64,000 nt of DNA, taken from Paracentrotus lividus. Taxonomy: Eukaryota; Echinodermata; Echinoidea; Camarodonta; Echinidae. Below are positions 41,561 to 53,859 of this stretch, piece by piece. The notes under the pieces are model-generated. The model was not told the DNA's origin and searched no databases. It saw only the letters and a list, made by a program, of their open reading frames with translations. Position numbers and translations under genes: made by a program. The first letter of the stretch is position 1. Each line of letters starts with the position of its first letter. The DNA is taken from positions 4,070,787 to 4,134,786 of the forward strand of contig CALNVZ010003435.1 in NCBI GenBank assembly GCA_940671915.1. The letters run 5' to 3'.

Positions 41561-43339
41561 GTGATACGTCTTGTCGAAATGAGAGAGAAGTCGCAGATCA
41601 AAGATCGAGTAAATCGACAAACTAATAAAAAACTCAAAATTTTGAGGAATTTTTTTTGTTGATTTTCTGATCTACCATGCTTCATCTTTGCTCTGTTAAA
41701 AAAATGAGTGAAAATGATAACAGGAAAGTGGTAAAAAACAGTTTTTCGGCGAGTGTTTTTTTCGGTCATAATTTTTTTTCCGACATACAAGCGAACGTCC
41801 ACGCTCATTTCCCCTCTCCGTTTAGCTCCGCCCTTAGCAACGCATGGCTTTGTTTATTGACGTTCACGTCGTGTGATGTGATTGATTTCAACTGGCTTTT
41901 TGTTTCGTTTTTGTGAGCGATAGCGAACTAAACTCTCTTTAAGCTGCACTCATAAATTTTGCGTGCGATGCCACAACCTGCTGTGAATAAAGCTGTTTCA
42001 TCCGGGATACGGGAGCACGCAACGAATGTCAAATCTAACAATCGGGTGGGGAGAGGGGGGGGGGGTTATGTGGGAAAAGCTACTTATTGCTTGACTTAGC
42101 TATCGATCCAAATGAATGCTAATTTCAGGCATTTATTTTAGGGGCCGCGATATCTGTTGTCCTGATGGGAAATTAAAACCTCCCTATAAACCAAATTTGG
42201 TTCCATCAGGGAATATAGAGGCATACAAAAGAGGTGACGTGATAATACTTCTGATACAAGTATTTAGGTAAAGTCTTCTGCCAGCTTTATTTTACAAAGT
42301 AACGGTTAAGAAAGTAGCGTTTTACTAAACACGACGAAACAAAATACGATTTACTCTTTAAATAATTCTCAAAAATTATTAATATCTTCTTATTACTTGG
42401 TAAACACGTCTGATCAATAAGACGAATCGAGCAAATCATTTACAGTTTTTATTTTCATTGTCTTTAGCTACCTAGCCACTCATAAAACGTGATCAGAGAA
42501 ATTCTAAAATACATTCGTGAGCGCGCAATATTTATTAAAACATTTTGGAGGCCTATCTCTATCACTATACTTATTCAAAGAATATAACAAAATGGATAAG
42601 CCCTGTACAGAAATAATTTAGTCTATAGACCATTATTATGTTCAAAATTTCCCAAACACCAGAGTTCATATCAAAATGACTCGCTTTATTATGATAAGAG
42701 TATACGCGTTCGACATTCAAAGAACGCACGCAAACATCGGAATAAAACCCCCAAAAAGGTTTAAAATAGTTTATTTCTAACTAATTTAGCGCCAGGATTG
42801 TAAACACTTTCTTAAAAGAGCGGACTTTTCTTAAACAATTAGAAAGAGCATGACGTTTTATCTTATTTGACGAAGATATAAAACAACTAACCCAATTCAG
42901 CTTTTTTTTGTTGAGAAGATTGAATGTTATTTAGACAAACATCGCCGCTTGTTTCGCTTGCTGCGCTTGCCTCGATCATGCGTGACGGACGAGTTATGTT
43001 CTCTGATATACCTGAATGCACGCCTCCTCATATTGGTCATCGTTTACACTTTGTAACAAGTGGTTGCTAGGGCATTTCGTAGAGTACAACGGTGACAAAA
43101 TGTTCTTATTATTTCTGGCGCGGAGTTTCAAAACGGAAGTCAAACTTCCAGACGTTTTTCTCTTGATTTTGATTTCCAAGAGCACAATTCTCCTCCGTTC
43201 AGAGGCTAATATCTCCACTTCATTTACTCTTTACAGTCGGTTATATATCAAATTCAAGCAATGAATTCAGGAATCAATAATCAAATAAAATGGATTATTC
43301 AAAAATCGCGATAGTCTCTCATTTCGACTGACGCATCAC
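41561..43339. mobile_element. 1.78-kb TIR transposon, copy 2
   Basis: Inverted relative to 30,859–32,710. Starts GTGATACGTCTTGTCGAAAT and ends at GCATCAC after CTCATTTCGACTGAC. It shares the interior with copy 1, including CAGTTGAAATCAC, AAGGGCGGAGCTAAA and GTTTCGTCGTGTTTAGTAAA, but lacks copy 1's GGAGACGTCTCC insert. No open frame. Confidence 0.8.
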
Positions 43340-44552
43340 ATTTGGGCACATGTATTTAATGTATGTTTTAACACTACAATGACTCTACCATGTCTGGAAT
43401 TTGCTTAAAATGTTGAAAATCATTAACTTTAACTTAAGATATCATTTGAAATTTATAAGACCCTTCAGTAAATACTTTGACTATATATTTCCTTGTTTGT
43501 ATTTGTATATTATTTCTTTTTTTAATATAATTTAAATATTATATTCATTATACAAGTCAATATAGGCTACAATAAGTTATTTATATATAATTTATACTGT
43601 GATATACCTAAAAAAATCGTAGCAAAGAGATTTGATGCCTCATCCCAATACTAAGTACCAGAATCATTTCCGCCATGTTGGATGTCCCATATTACCTGCA
43701 CTAATGTTGCTCTGTCAGGCAATCATTCAATGCACATTGCACCCTTCACTACAACAATTGACCTGTACACGCTAGTATGATCAAAATATCTGCGAGATAG
43801 TACAAAACAATGAGGTTACCCCCTCAAACACTCTTTCACCATCACATTCTGTGAAATATCAAATTTTACATCAGGGTAAAAAAATGCCGTATGTTTTACG
43901 TATACCTTGTTGGTTTTCAGCAATTTTCTCAGAGAAATTTCGGCATCAGATGCTCTCACGACGATATATTTTCGTATTCAGTACATTATGAACACCATTA
44001 TGGTGCTCACATCGGTCACCGGTCACCGGTCACCGGTCGACGGTCACGACATGATTTGCTTCAGGTGGCCCATATTACCTGCTGGCCCATATTACCTGCA
44101 TGTACCCTACTATCAAATTATAAAGCAGAACGTTATTTGTAATTAAAATATCAGTTCTATAAATAAAAAACACCAAGAACCTTTGTTTCAGATATTGTAT
44201 TGACACTAATTTTGTCAAATATTTTCTACTGACACGACTTTTTTTTCTTTTCTTTTTTTTTGTTTGTGCTTCGTTATATCAATATGCATTAAGATTCAAG
44301 TAACAGCCGTAGGGTATAACCGGGTACTAGGGGAAAGTCGATAGCTTGGGCTATAGTCATCCATCATAAAAGAGAGGGGTCCCTTCTTTTTTACTGGAAG
44401 GGGGGGGGGGGAGCAAAATTGGTATTTCAGATTTTGTTACACCTATTTTTTTTCCCCGTCACACCGGGTAGGCCTACTTCAATTTTTAAAATTGTTTAAA
44501 TTTTGTTATTTATTTATTTAATTTTTTTTACGTCGCGCTTGCCGAAAGATAA
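43340..44552. other. Gene-free stretch with a GGTCACC mini-repeat
   Basis: AT-rich; at 44,010–44,040 GGTCACC is repeated about four times. Segments reading CCCATATTACCTGCA occur at about 43,688, 44,071 and 44,088, and in reverse at about 3,465. A G run is at 44,400–44,411. No exon seen. Confidence 0.5.
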
Positions 44553-44882
44553 GCGGGGATTTGATTTGATTTGATTTGATTTGATTTTTTATTCTCATAT
44601 TTCACACATGATTACACAATTTAACATAATACAAATTAAAGCATAAATAAATAACGTACACGTAAATATAACATAATATGAACATCATGGCTATATTATA
44701 ATCAACAAGTAATTACAATTTACAAGACAAATTGAGTGGTGAAATATGAAGGAACCTGCATGGAAGCAGAGCTTGTAAATCCTGCGGGATGCAGATGGAA
44801 ATCGGCCTTCGGCCATCAAGAAGGTCATTATTTCGGCCACAGGGGAATCAGAATCCGTCAAGACTAAGATTTTGCTTCTTCT
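44553..44882 (-). mobile_element. Retrotransposon 3' end with ATCAAATC-type tail
   Basis: The minus strand ends GAAATATGAGAATAAAAAAT followed by five ATCAAATC/AAATC units. The body carries GGCCGAAATAATGACCTTCT and CGAAGGCCGATTTCCATC. It is repeated inverted at 46,470–46,800. Confidence 0.6.
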
Positions 44883-45090
44883 AGTCCATCATAGATTCGC
44901 ATTATTGGTGTCAGTACACGATTGTGGATGAGCCCTTGTAGTGGTGCGCTCGTTTTGTTTTATCTCTATCATGGGAGGGAATAACTTATCTTGTCAATCT
45001 TATATGTGTAATGTCTGTTTTATATCATCACCTTTTTTTCCTGTACTTACTATAAGGTAGTGAATAACATATTGTCTATCTCTGTTTCAG
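44883..45090. other. Unique sequence after the abrupt end of block A
   Basis: The match to the inverted copy stops sharply near 44,882 (after TTTTGCTTCTTCT). What follows is not found in the later passes, which mark this as a likely assembly junction. Confidence 0.5.
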
Positions 45091-45165
45091 GTAAATAAAG
45101 AGGACTTGGCCATACACAGGCCAGATATCGTGTTTATACCTTGGAAGAGTGTACTAGCTCATTGA
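45091..45165 (+). CDS. Candidate terminal exon, unidentified protein
   Basis: After a good polypyrimidine/acceptor (CTATCTCTGTTTCAG at 45,076–45,090) a 25-codon frame runs to TGA at 45,163–45,165. The peptide (VNKEDLAIHRPDIVFI then PWKSVLAH) has the residue make-up of a folded protein's C-terminus and not of AT-rich noise. No upstream exon is visible and I do not recognise the family. If real, the rest of the gene should be to the left, which the neighbouring repeats do not provide. Confidence 0.4.
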   Translation, partial: VNKEDLAIHRPDIVFIPWKSVLAH

Positions 45166-46469
45166 TGCACAAAAACTTCACACACAAAGAGCAAATGGAT
45201 TTTCTGAAATTTCATAGTCCTACATAATAACAATACATTCACATGAAATTGTACTTGAGTCCACGCTCCAGTGGGATGGCGGGGGTGTTATGGTACTCTA
45301 TCTCATTGGTGGAGGACGGGTAATCTAATGAATGAAACTTGGCGCAAAGCCAATGGTAGGCTTTGGAACTAGGCCTTCAGACAACATTCTTTTCTTCTTT
45401 TTTCTTCAAAGAAAATAAACAAAAGAAAGAATTTTCCCCTCCGTTAAGATATGGATTTATTTGTGCAGCTCATAAAAAATTATTTATATATATATATAGT
45501 GTTGAGATGATAACTATACAGTAAGCGCCTGGAGCTTATTTTCTACGTTACGGTCTACAACTAAGTAGAAGACTTTATATAAAACAACGGAAGTTTGAAC
45601 GTAAAAAAATAATAATAATGAAATATTTATTGGTAACCAGCGCACACAATATTTGAAGTTCAGAACCAAATAAACAATTTAACCCCGGAATGTACAAAAT
45701 ATTGATCGAAGAGAATAAGGGCTGAGTAGACGCGTGAGTAGTCGGCGTAACAGAACGTAGCTAACTAGCGTAGTCTTGCTCCCGTGCACGCCTCGTTGGT
45801 TGGCCGTACATACCCCACCGGTTTCAGGCAGCTTCCCGGGCCTTTCGCCTGCCCTTCGCCTTCAAAAAGTGATGTAAAATGCACCTTTAAATTCATTCTT
45901 ACCTCACAAATGGGTTTCTTTCTGTTGATGTTTCGTGTTATCTGATTCCTTGATGTTCATGATATTCAAAACAAAATTCCTTTGTCGAACAAAAATGACT
46001 TTTAGTTCACGAACACGAAGTGTATAGGCATATCAATACAGTACTGCATGCACATGTTCTCGATGTAAACAATATGTCGACTTTACCGCTTTACTACTTA
46101 GTCTCTAAGCACAGACCTGTATATTATTTTACTTTCACAATTACTCGCAAAAAGAAAAAAAAAAAGACAAGAAACAATCTTGAAGACCCTCATCTGAAAT
46201 CTTTATAATTTCAATTGAGAAGATAGAGTCATCAGACTAGACCGACATTCGTTGTATTGTATTTCTTGTTGTCCCTTTGACTATATATAACAAGGCTGTT
46301 TTTTTTTTTTTGTTCTATATGAGTACTAGTACTTTTTTTTTTTTTAATTTCAATATCAAAGTTTTATAAGGTAAGATTCTGTGAATGCATAGAGTAAAGA
46401 ATTGAGAAAATACAATAACAGTTCCAATAACAATAACACAGAGTACTCAGCACCCCCCCCCCCACCCCA
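45166..46469. other. Loop region between block A and its inverted copy
   Basis: Clean-looking AT-rich sequence without a further gene. The distal part (about 46,060–46,470) reappears in reverse at the end of the window (63,440–64,000), while 44,883–45,900 does not reappear. Confidence 0.55.
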
Positions 46470-48328
46470 GTATAGAAGAAGAAGCAAAATCTTAGTCTTG
46501 ACGATTCTGATTCCCTGTGGCCGAAATAATGACCTTCTTGATGCCGAAGGCCGATTTCCATCTCATCCCGCAGGTTTCAAGCTCTGCTTCCATCAGGTTC
46601 CTTCAATTTTCACCACTCAATTTGTCTTGTAAATGTAATACTGTTGATTATTAATATACCATGATGTTTCATATTATGTTATATTTAGCGTGTACTTATA
46701 TTATTTATTATGCTTTAATGTATTTATGTTAAATTGTGTAATCATGTGTGAAACTATGAGAATAAAAAATAAATCAAATCAAATCAAATCAAATCCCGCT
46801 TATCTTTCGGCAAGCGCGACGTAAAAAAAAATTAAATAATATAATAACAAAATTTAAACAATTTTAAAAATTAAGTAGGCCTACCCGGTGTGACGGGTGA
46901 AAAAAAATAGGTGTTATACAAATCTGAATACACAATTTTGCCCGCCCCGCCCCTTCCTAGAATTCAGGATACGCCACTGTGATACGCCTATGCCTAAATA
47001 TATTTAAAAAAAGGAAAAATAGGCTTGTTCCTCTCTCTCTTGTTGCTTCGCCTCACCAGATAAATTAAAAGAATGGACCCATTAAGAAATTCCTAAACTC
47101 TTTTGTTATGAATGAATAGCACTATAGGCCCAAAGCTATCCACGGTACATGGTGTATTACCACCCGCGCTGAGGTACTCCAGGTTATAACCCGGAGGCGG
47201 CATGAGTTACTTAGGAATGCTCTATCAGTACTTGGTGAGCTATAACTAAGAGCACTAAACAAAAATATCAATAGAAAAGAGATAGAGAAAAAGGTTCGTG
47301 TCTCCACGTTAGATTAAATATTTTAGCATCTAGAGATTAGTGTCAAGAGGGACAATGTGTGAACAAGTGTGGCATAATGTTCCTTATTTATATAGAATCT
47401 GATACCTTTATTTATATATATACAAATATTAATCGTTTCACTGGCACCACTGTGTCTGTAATACCAATGTTGATGTACGGTGAGAGAGGTCCGTGAATAT
47501 CCAACATGGTAAGAAGTGCGCAGGAGGTAAGTGAGGTGGGCGCGAGTGAGAGACAGCATATAATGTTGTCGTGTGTAAGTTCTGCAACCGGTGACAGCGT
47601 GACCTTGGTGGGACCTGATGTGAGCACCATAATGGGTTCATTAATGAGATACCATGAACTCACGATAAATATTATCGCTCGCGTCGCACGAGCATCGTGC
47701 AAGCCGAATTTCTCTGAGAAATTTGCTGAAAACCAACAACGGTATACGTAAAACATACGGCATTTTTTACCCTGATGTAATTTGATATTTCACAGAATGT
47801 GATGGTGAAAGAGTGTTTGAGGGGTAACCTCCAATTGTTTTGTATATTTAGTAAGCTAATAGTTTCATTTTGATCATACTAGCGTGTACAGGTCAATTTG
47901 TTGTAGTGGAAGGGGTGCAAATGTGGCATTGAATGATTGCCTGACAGAAGCAACATTAGTGCAGGTATATGGGACATCCAACATGGCGGAATGATTCTGG
48001 TACTATAGTATTGGGATGAGGGCATCAAATCTCTTGCTAGCGATTTTTTTTAGGGTATATTCACAGTATATAATTAATATAATAACTTATTGTAGGCCTA
48101 TATTGACTTGTATAATGAATATAATATTTAAATTATATAAAAAAGAATAAATATACAAAAAATACAAAAACAAGAAAATATATAAGTCAAAGTATTTACT
48201 GAAGGTCTTATAATTTCAAATGATATCTAAGTTAAAGTTAATATTTTCCAAACATTTAAGCAAATTCCAGACATGGTAGAGTCATTGTAGTTTTTAAAAC
48301 ATACATTAAATACATGTTGCCCCAAATG

Positions 48329-50199
48329 TGATGCGTCACGTCGAAATGTTTAGAGACTACTCGCGATTTTTGAAAATCCATTTTATTTGATATTATTGAT
48401 TCCTGATTCATTGGCTTGAATTTGATATATAACCCGACTGTAAAGAGTAAATAGAAGTGGAGATATTAGCCCTCTGAACGCGAGGAGAATTGTGCTCTTG
48501 GAAATCAAAATAAGAGAAAACGTCTGGGAAAGTTTGACTTCCGTTTGACCCGCGCCAGAAAAAATAAGAAAACATTTTGTCACCGTTGTACTCACCGAAA
48601 TGCCCTAGCAACCACTTGTTTTACAGGTGAAACAATTGACCAATGAGGAGGCGCATTCAGGTATACCCAGAGAACAATACTCCGTCCGTCACGCAATGAT
48701 CGAGGAAGCCGCAAGCAAGGCGGAAACAACGGCGATGTTGTCTAATAACATTGCAATCTTCTCAACAAAAAAAAAAAGCTGATTTGGGTTAGTTGTTTTA
48801 TAATCTTCGTCAAATAAATAAAACGTCATGCTCTTTCTAATGTTTAAGTAAAAGTCGCTCTTTTAAGAAAAAGTGTTTTACAATCCTGGCGCTAAATTAG
48901 TTAGAAAATAAAAACTATTTTAAAACCTTTTTGAGGGGTTTAATATTCCCGATGTTTGACGTGCGTTCTATTGAATGTCGAACGCGTCATACTCCTTACT
49001 CATAATAAAGCGAGTCATTTAAGATAAGAACTTTCTGTTGGAATTTGACATAATAATGGTCTATAGACTAAATTCATTCTTGTACAGGGGCTTTATCCAT
49101 TTTGTTTATATTCTTTGAATAAGTTATATGATAGAGATGGCCTCAAAAATGTTTTAATAAATATTGCGCCTCACGAATGTATTTAGAAATTCTTGACACG
49201 TTTTATGAGTGCTAGAGGTTAGCTTAAGACCAATGAATTTATAAAAACGTAAATGATTTTGCTCGATCTCGAACTTTTTATTGATCAGAACATTGTTACG
49301 CAGTAATATTAAGATATAATAATTCTTTAGAAAATGAATTATTTTAAGAAGTAAACTCTGTATTTTGTTTCGTCGTGTTTAGTAAAACGCTACTTTTCTT
49401 AACAACGTTACTTTAGTAAAATAAACTGGCAAGAAGACTTTAACATAATACTTGTATCAGAAGTATTACACGTCACCTCTTTTGTATGTCTATATTTCCC
49501 TGATGAACGCAAATTTGTTTATAGGGAGGTTTAATCTTCCCATCCAGGACCACAGATATCGCGGCTTCCCTAAGAATAAAATGCTGAAATTACGCATTCA
49601 CATTTTGGATCCAGATAGCTAAGTCCAAGCAAATAAAGTAGCTTTTCCCCACAAACCCCCCCCACCCTCTGCCCCACGCCGATTGTTAGAATTGACATTT
49701 CGTTTGCGTGCTCCGCTAATCCCGGAATGAAACCAGACTTATTACAACATGCAGTTGTTGGACACATCGCAAACGCCAAATTTTACTGAGTGCAGGCTAA
49801 GAGAGTTTAGTTCGCTATTGCGCTCAAGCAAAAAAACGAAACAAAAAGCCAGTTGAAATCACACATCACACGAACCGTGAACGTCCAATAAACAAAGCAT
49901 GCGTTGCCTAAGGGCGGAGCTAAAACGGAGAGGGGAAATGAAGGCGTGGACGTTCGCTGTATGTCCGGAAATAAAACAAATTATGACGCGAAAAAAATCA
50001 CTCGCCGAAAACTGCTTTTTTTAGCCCTTTCCTGTTATCAATTTTCAACTCATTTTTTTTAACAGAGCAAAGAATGAAGCATGGTAGAACCAAGAAAATC
50101 AACAAAAAAAATTCCTCAAAATTTTGTAGTTTTTTATTAGTGTCGATTACTCGGATTCTTTGATCTGGACCTTCTCTCTCATTTCGACAAGACGTACAC
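48329..50199. mobile_element. TIR transposon, image of copy 2 inside A'
   Basis: Starts GTGATGCGTCACGTCGAAAT and ends in TTTCGACAAGACGTACAC. Same locus content as 41,561–43,339 with many single-base insertions, so probably the same molecule read again, not an independent insertion. Confidence 0.75.
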
Positions 50200-50464
50200 A
50201 TACTACCTGCACATGCCAGGTATATGGGCACTTTGGTAATGACGTCAAAACATTTGAATATTGCAGATCGCCCGCATGAACACTTATGTACCTATATATA
50301 GACTGGGGTTTTTTGTCTACAATGCTCCTCACCCACCCAGGTGGCAGGAAATGGGTACCCGGTAAGGAAATGGAAGAGTGGCTGCCATGATTCGAAAATA
50401 ATGATCCTTTGGATTTGACAGGTGTCAGAAACGACCAACAAGAATTCCGATGAACCGGGGTAAT

Positions 50465-50576
50465 AATAATTGTAAGCGGCTTAGAGATGAAATGTTTTCA
50501 TATTAGGCGCTATATAGATCGCTATACTATTATTTTATATTATTAATTATTATTATTATATAATTATTATTATTAC

Positions 50577-50612
<36 letters not shown>

Positions 50613-50755
50613 TATTATTCATTATTAATTAATTAATTATTATTAATTATTATTATTATTTATTATTATTATATTATTATTATTATTATATTATATTATT
50701 ATTATTATTATTATTATTATTATCATTATTATTATTATTATTATATTAAGCATAT
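50465..50755. repeat. ATT microsatellite, image of 41,040–41,245
   Basis: TTATTA repeats following GGCGCTATATAGATCG; complement of the tract in block A, with irregular unit lengths. Confidence 0.9.
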
Positions 50756-53700
50756 AACAGAGTTAAAAATAAACGGGTGGGGCTCAATTGTTGCTCCGAA
50801 GGTTCAATTGGTCGCGAAGGTACGTTGTCATGAGGTTCGAACTTTGTCCGTAAATGAAGTGGGTAATTCATTGTTCATTCGTTGTTCATTATCGCCGAAA
50901 GCTCTTCGCGAAATAAAAAAGGGTTCATTCGCCCTAAAAAAAATAAATAAAAAAATGAAATAAAAAAAAGTTTCATTCATCAGAAAATAAATAAGAAGTT
51001 CATTCGTCCGAAAAATGACATAGGGTTCAAGAACCGACACAAAATGAAATTAAGCTATGTGCAAAATATTATGATAGGCTGTATAACATATTTGTGAGTT
51101 TATTCTCTATAATTTATAATTCAGCAAAGCTGTCAGCATCTCAATTACCCCCATATAGAATTAATATAGTCATACACACTACCAGAATTCCCGCAGTACC
51201 AAACTAATCATCATGTAGAATCAATCTCTCCAAGATTAGCTCCCAGAAAACACAATCACACTTCCACATAAGCCAAGACATATAGTCTTATCCAGACAAA
51301 CGCCACTACGAAATAACATCCACAGTCTCGTTTGCAATAGCCAACTTCATTATCATGGCATGATATCACCCACGTATATAAAAACAGAAATATCAATACT
51401 TTATATATCTTATATAGACAGGATAACATAAAATATTAATTACTTAAATTAAATGACCCGCGCGCGCGAATATTTGAAAAGAATATTTCCATTCTAAATT
51501 CCCTCCGTAATCAAAATAGCCGTTCATTACTAGCCAGAGATACTAAAAAATCACTAGTGCAAGACAATCTCAGGTGATATAGAGCTGACCTACTTGCAAA
51601 TATATATATATCACCCTATGAGAATGAGCGTATCAACTATATTACTGCTTTTACCTTCTAAACTAAGTACACTATAATTTCCTCTTTGTTTGTACTCCTA
51701 CTAGTATTGATGTCATACCTAAAGTTGATTATAGAATTAACAGTTCTTTAAGAGTATATGATAAATTCTCACTCTAATATAATATGACCAGAACCGCAAA
51801 AGCGACAAAATCATATAATAAAGTATCCACTCAAGCATTATACTTTATTCTAGAGTACACAACGAACAATAGTGTATACTCACTGAGATGTATACTATTA
51901 TTCTCACGAGAATTCATCTTGCAGGAAAGACTCTTACAAAAAAAAATTGCTATATATTAAACATATTCTCTTAATATCCACTCATAGATATTATGGCAAG
52001 CACTGCTGACCTCGCACAGCAGATATTTGAGCTGAAGAAAAAATACATATTTTTTACAGTGTAAGTATTTTCTCCTTATACAAGTCCTCCAGTAAATTGT
52101 ATTAGCTATCATGCAGACTCAGACTATTAATAATTCGCATTGTATAAATGCTAAATCTATAATACTAAGTTTAAGATACCTGGTTAAGCAGCTGAAATTG
52201 GCTACCCAGACAGCTATTCTATATAAAATCTTGTCATATGTATAATTCCTTATACATTTAATAATTATTAGTTGAATAATGCCTGTTTTATTATAATTTA
52301 CGGATTATAATATAAACAACCAAAACAAGTTTCGAGAGAGATATTACGAACCTTAATATAAATCAGAAATCGAACATGACAAAGGAACACCCACTATTTC
52401 ACTCACAAGACCTCCGGACCATTTAATATTCAGACCGAAATGAACCCTTTAATTATTTCACGACAATTAGAACCACCGGAACAACATCACGTCTATGATA
52501 TCAAGATACAGAATGATTCATTGAATAATAAATCGACTTTCGGAGGAATCAAGTACGAACCCGATTAATATATCTTATCATATATTAGGACATATCGAGC
52601 CCGATTAATCATTTATCTAGATATGAACCGTTATCAGGATTTAATAAGCATAATCACACACATTGTATACGGACAATAACTGGAACTATTAACTTCATTT
52701 TCGGACAATCAGGTATAAGATCATACTTAACTGTAAAGTACGTTAATAATACGGCATCTCGAGCAAGTCGAGACAGACTCGGTGGCACAATAGCACGCCG
52801 CATTTCCATTCGAGTCCTCCATCCATGCACCTCAGCTCATCCACAAATCTACAGTGAGGCTTACCGCAATGGTCGAGACCTACTGGGATTAACCACATAT
52901 ACGAGAGCAATACAGCACGCACAAATAGACCGAATTCTAATATCCACGACATGCAGTCAGGATCATAGAGAATTACGGATTAGTTTATAAAGACTCACTC
53001 TAAGGGGTCACATATTCGTATATAATTAAAAAGAGAGGAACCACGGCATTGCTATAATACTCACTCATTCACAATACCAGACATAGGATTTTACCGAATT
53101 TACTCACGCACCTTCTTGTCGTACAGACAAGATCTACCGCACATGAAGGATTAAAAACACGATTATAAGCCACTCCCAATGACGCAGGATTCAGGTACAG
53201 CTGATGTCAGAAACGCAACTACGCAACACAATCACTACTACTCGCTCTGATTGAATCTATTTACCATTTCACCACGCAGATAAGGCATGATATAATCAAC
53301 CAATGATTTTATAAAAGGTCACAATCAGAGGAGCTAACGGTCTCTTAATAGCGCACATATATCACGACAACAACGATACAGTAACACAAAATATATAATA
53401 CATAAGGAGCATACGTATAATATAATTATTACAAGGAGAGAGTATCGTATATCTGCACATAGATGGACCAAGAAGTGATCTAAACACTACTCAAAATATC
53501 TTTCTCATCACTAGTATCACAGGTAAATTACCAAGATGCAAAGCACAAAGAGTACACTATCACACATTTCACCAGGATCACAAGACTGGCGCGCCAAATA
53601 CATGCTGGAGGGGAGAGCGGTCCGGAGAGGGGGTAAGTACTCAGTTCCAATTTTTTTTAGCTCTTCGCACCTCTCCAAATCAAGCAGTACCATATATATT

Positions 53701-53859
53701 ACACAACATATACGAGGTCGGGATCTAGGCGATCGCTCTGATCCAGCGCTACCAAAGAATAGAAGCAAAACAAAAATCCACTATTATCTGCATTTATTAT
53801 ATAATTTTATATATATAGATATGGCATAATAAAGCGATACCCGTGACACAACTCCTCAC

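Larger units (their letters stand above)
38600..44882 (+). repeat. Reference pass (A) of a block repeated three times
   Basis: This block recurs inverted at about 46,470–53,850 and direct at about 53,900–63,440. Landmarks: GACTAACTAAC near 39,131, GGAATTTAGAATGAA at 40,418, ACGTGATCAGAGAAATTC at 42,488, TTTTACATCAGGGTAAAAAA at 43,864 and ATTTCGGCCACAGGG at 44,829. Its internal sequence is clean, unlike the later passes. Confidence 0.85.
46470..53850 (-). repeat. Inverted, increasingly noisy pass (A') of block 38.6–44.9 kb
   Basis: The reverse complement of 44,882 down to about 38,600 can be followed through landmarks: 46,497 (TGACGATTCTGATTCCCTGTGG), 46,770 (ATCAAATC repeats), 47,749–47,783 (ACATACGGCATTTTTTACCC), 48,329–50,199 (TIR element), 50,780–51,010 (TTCATTCGTCCGAAAA), 52,850 (TCTACAGTGAGGCTTAC) and 53,590 (GGCGCGCC). 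It is near-identical until about 47.8 kb, has scattered indels to about 51 kb, then becomes heavily corrupted. Frames within it are not genes. Confidence 0.85.
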
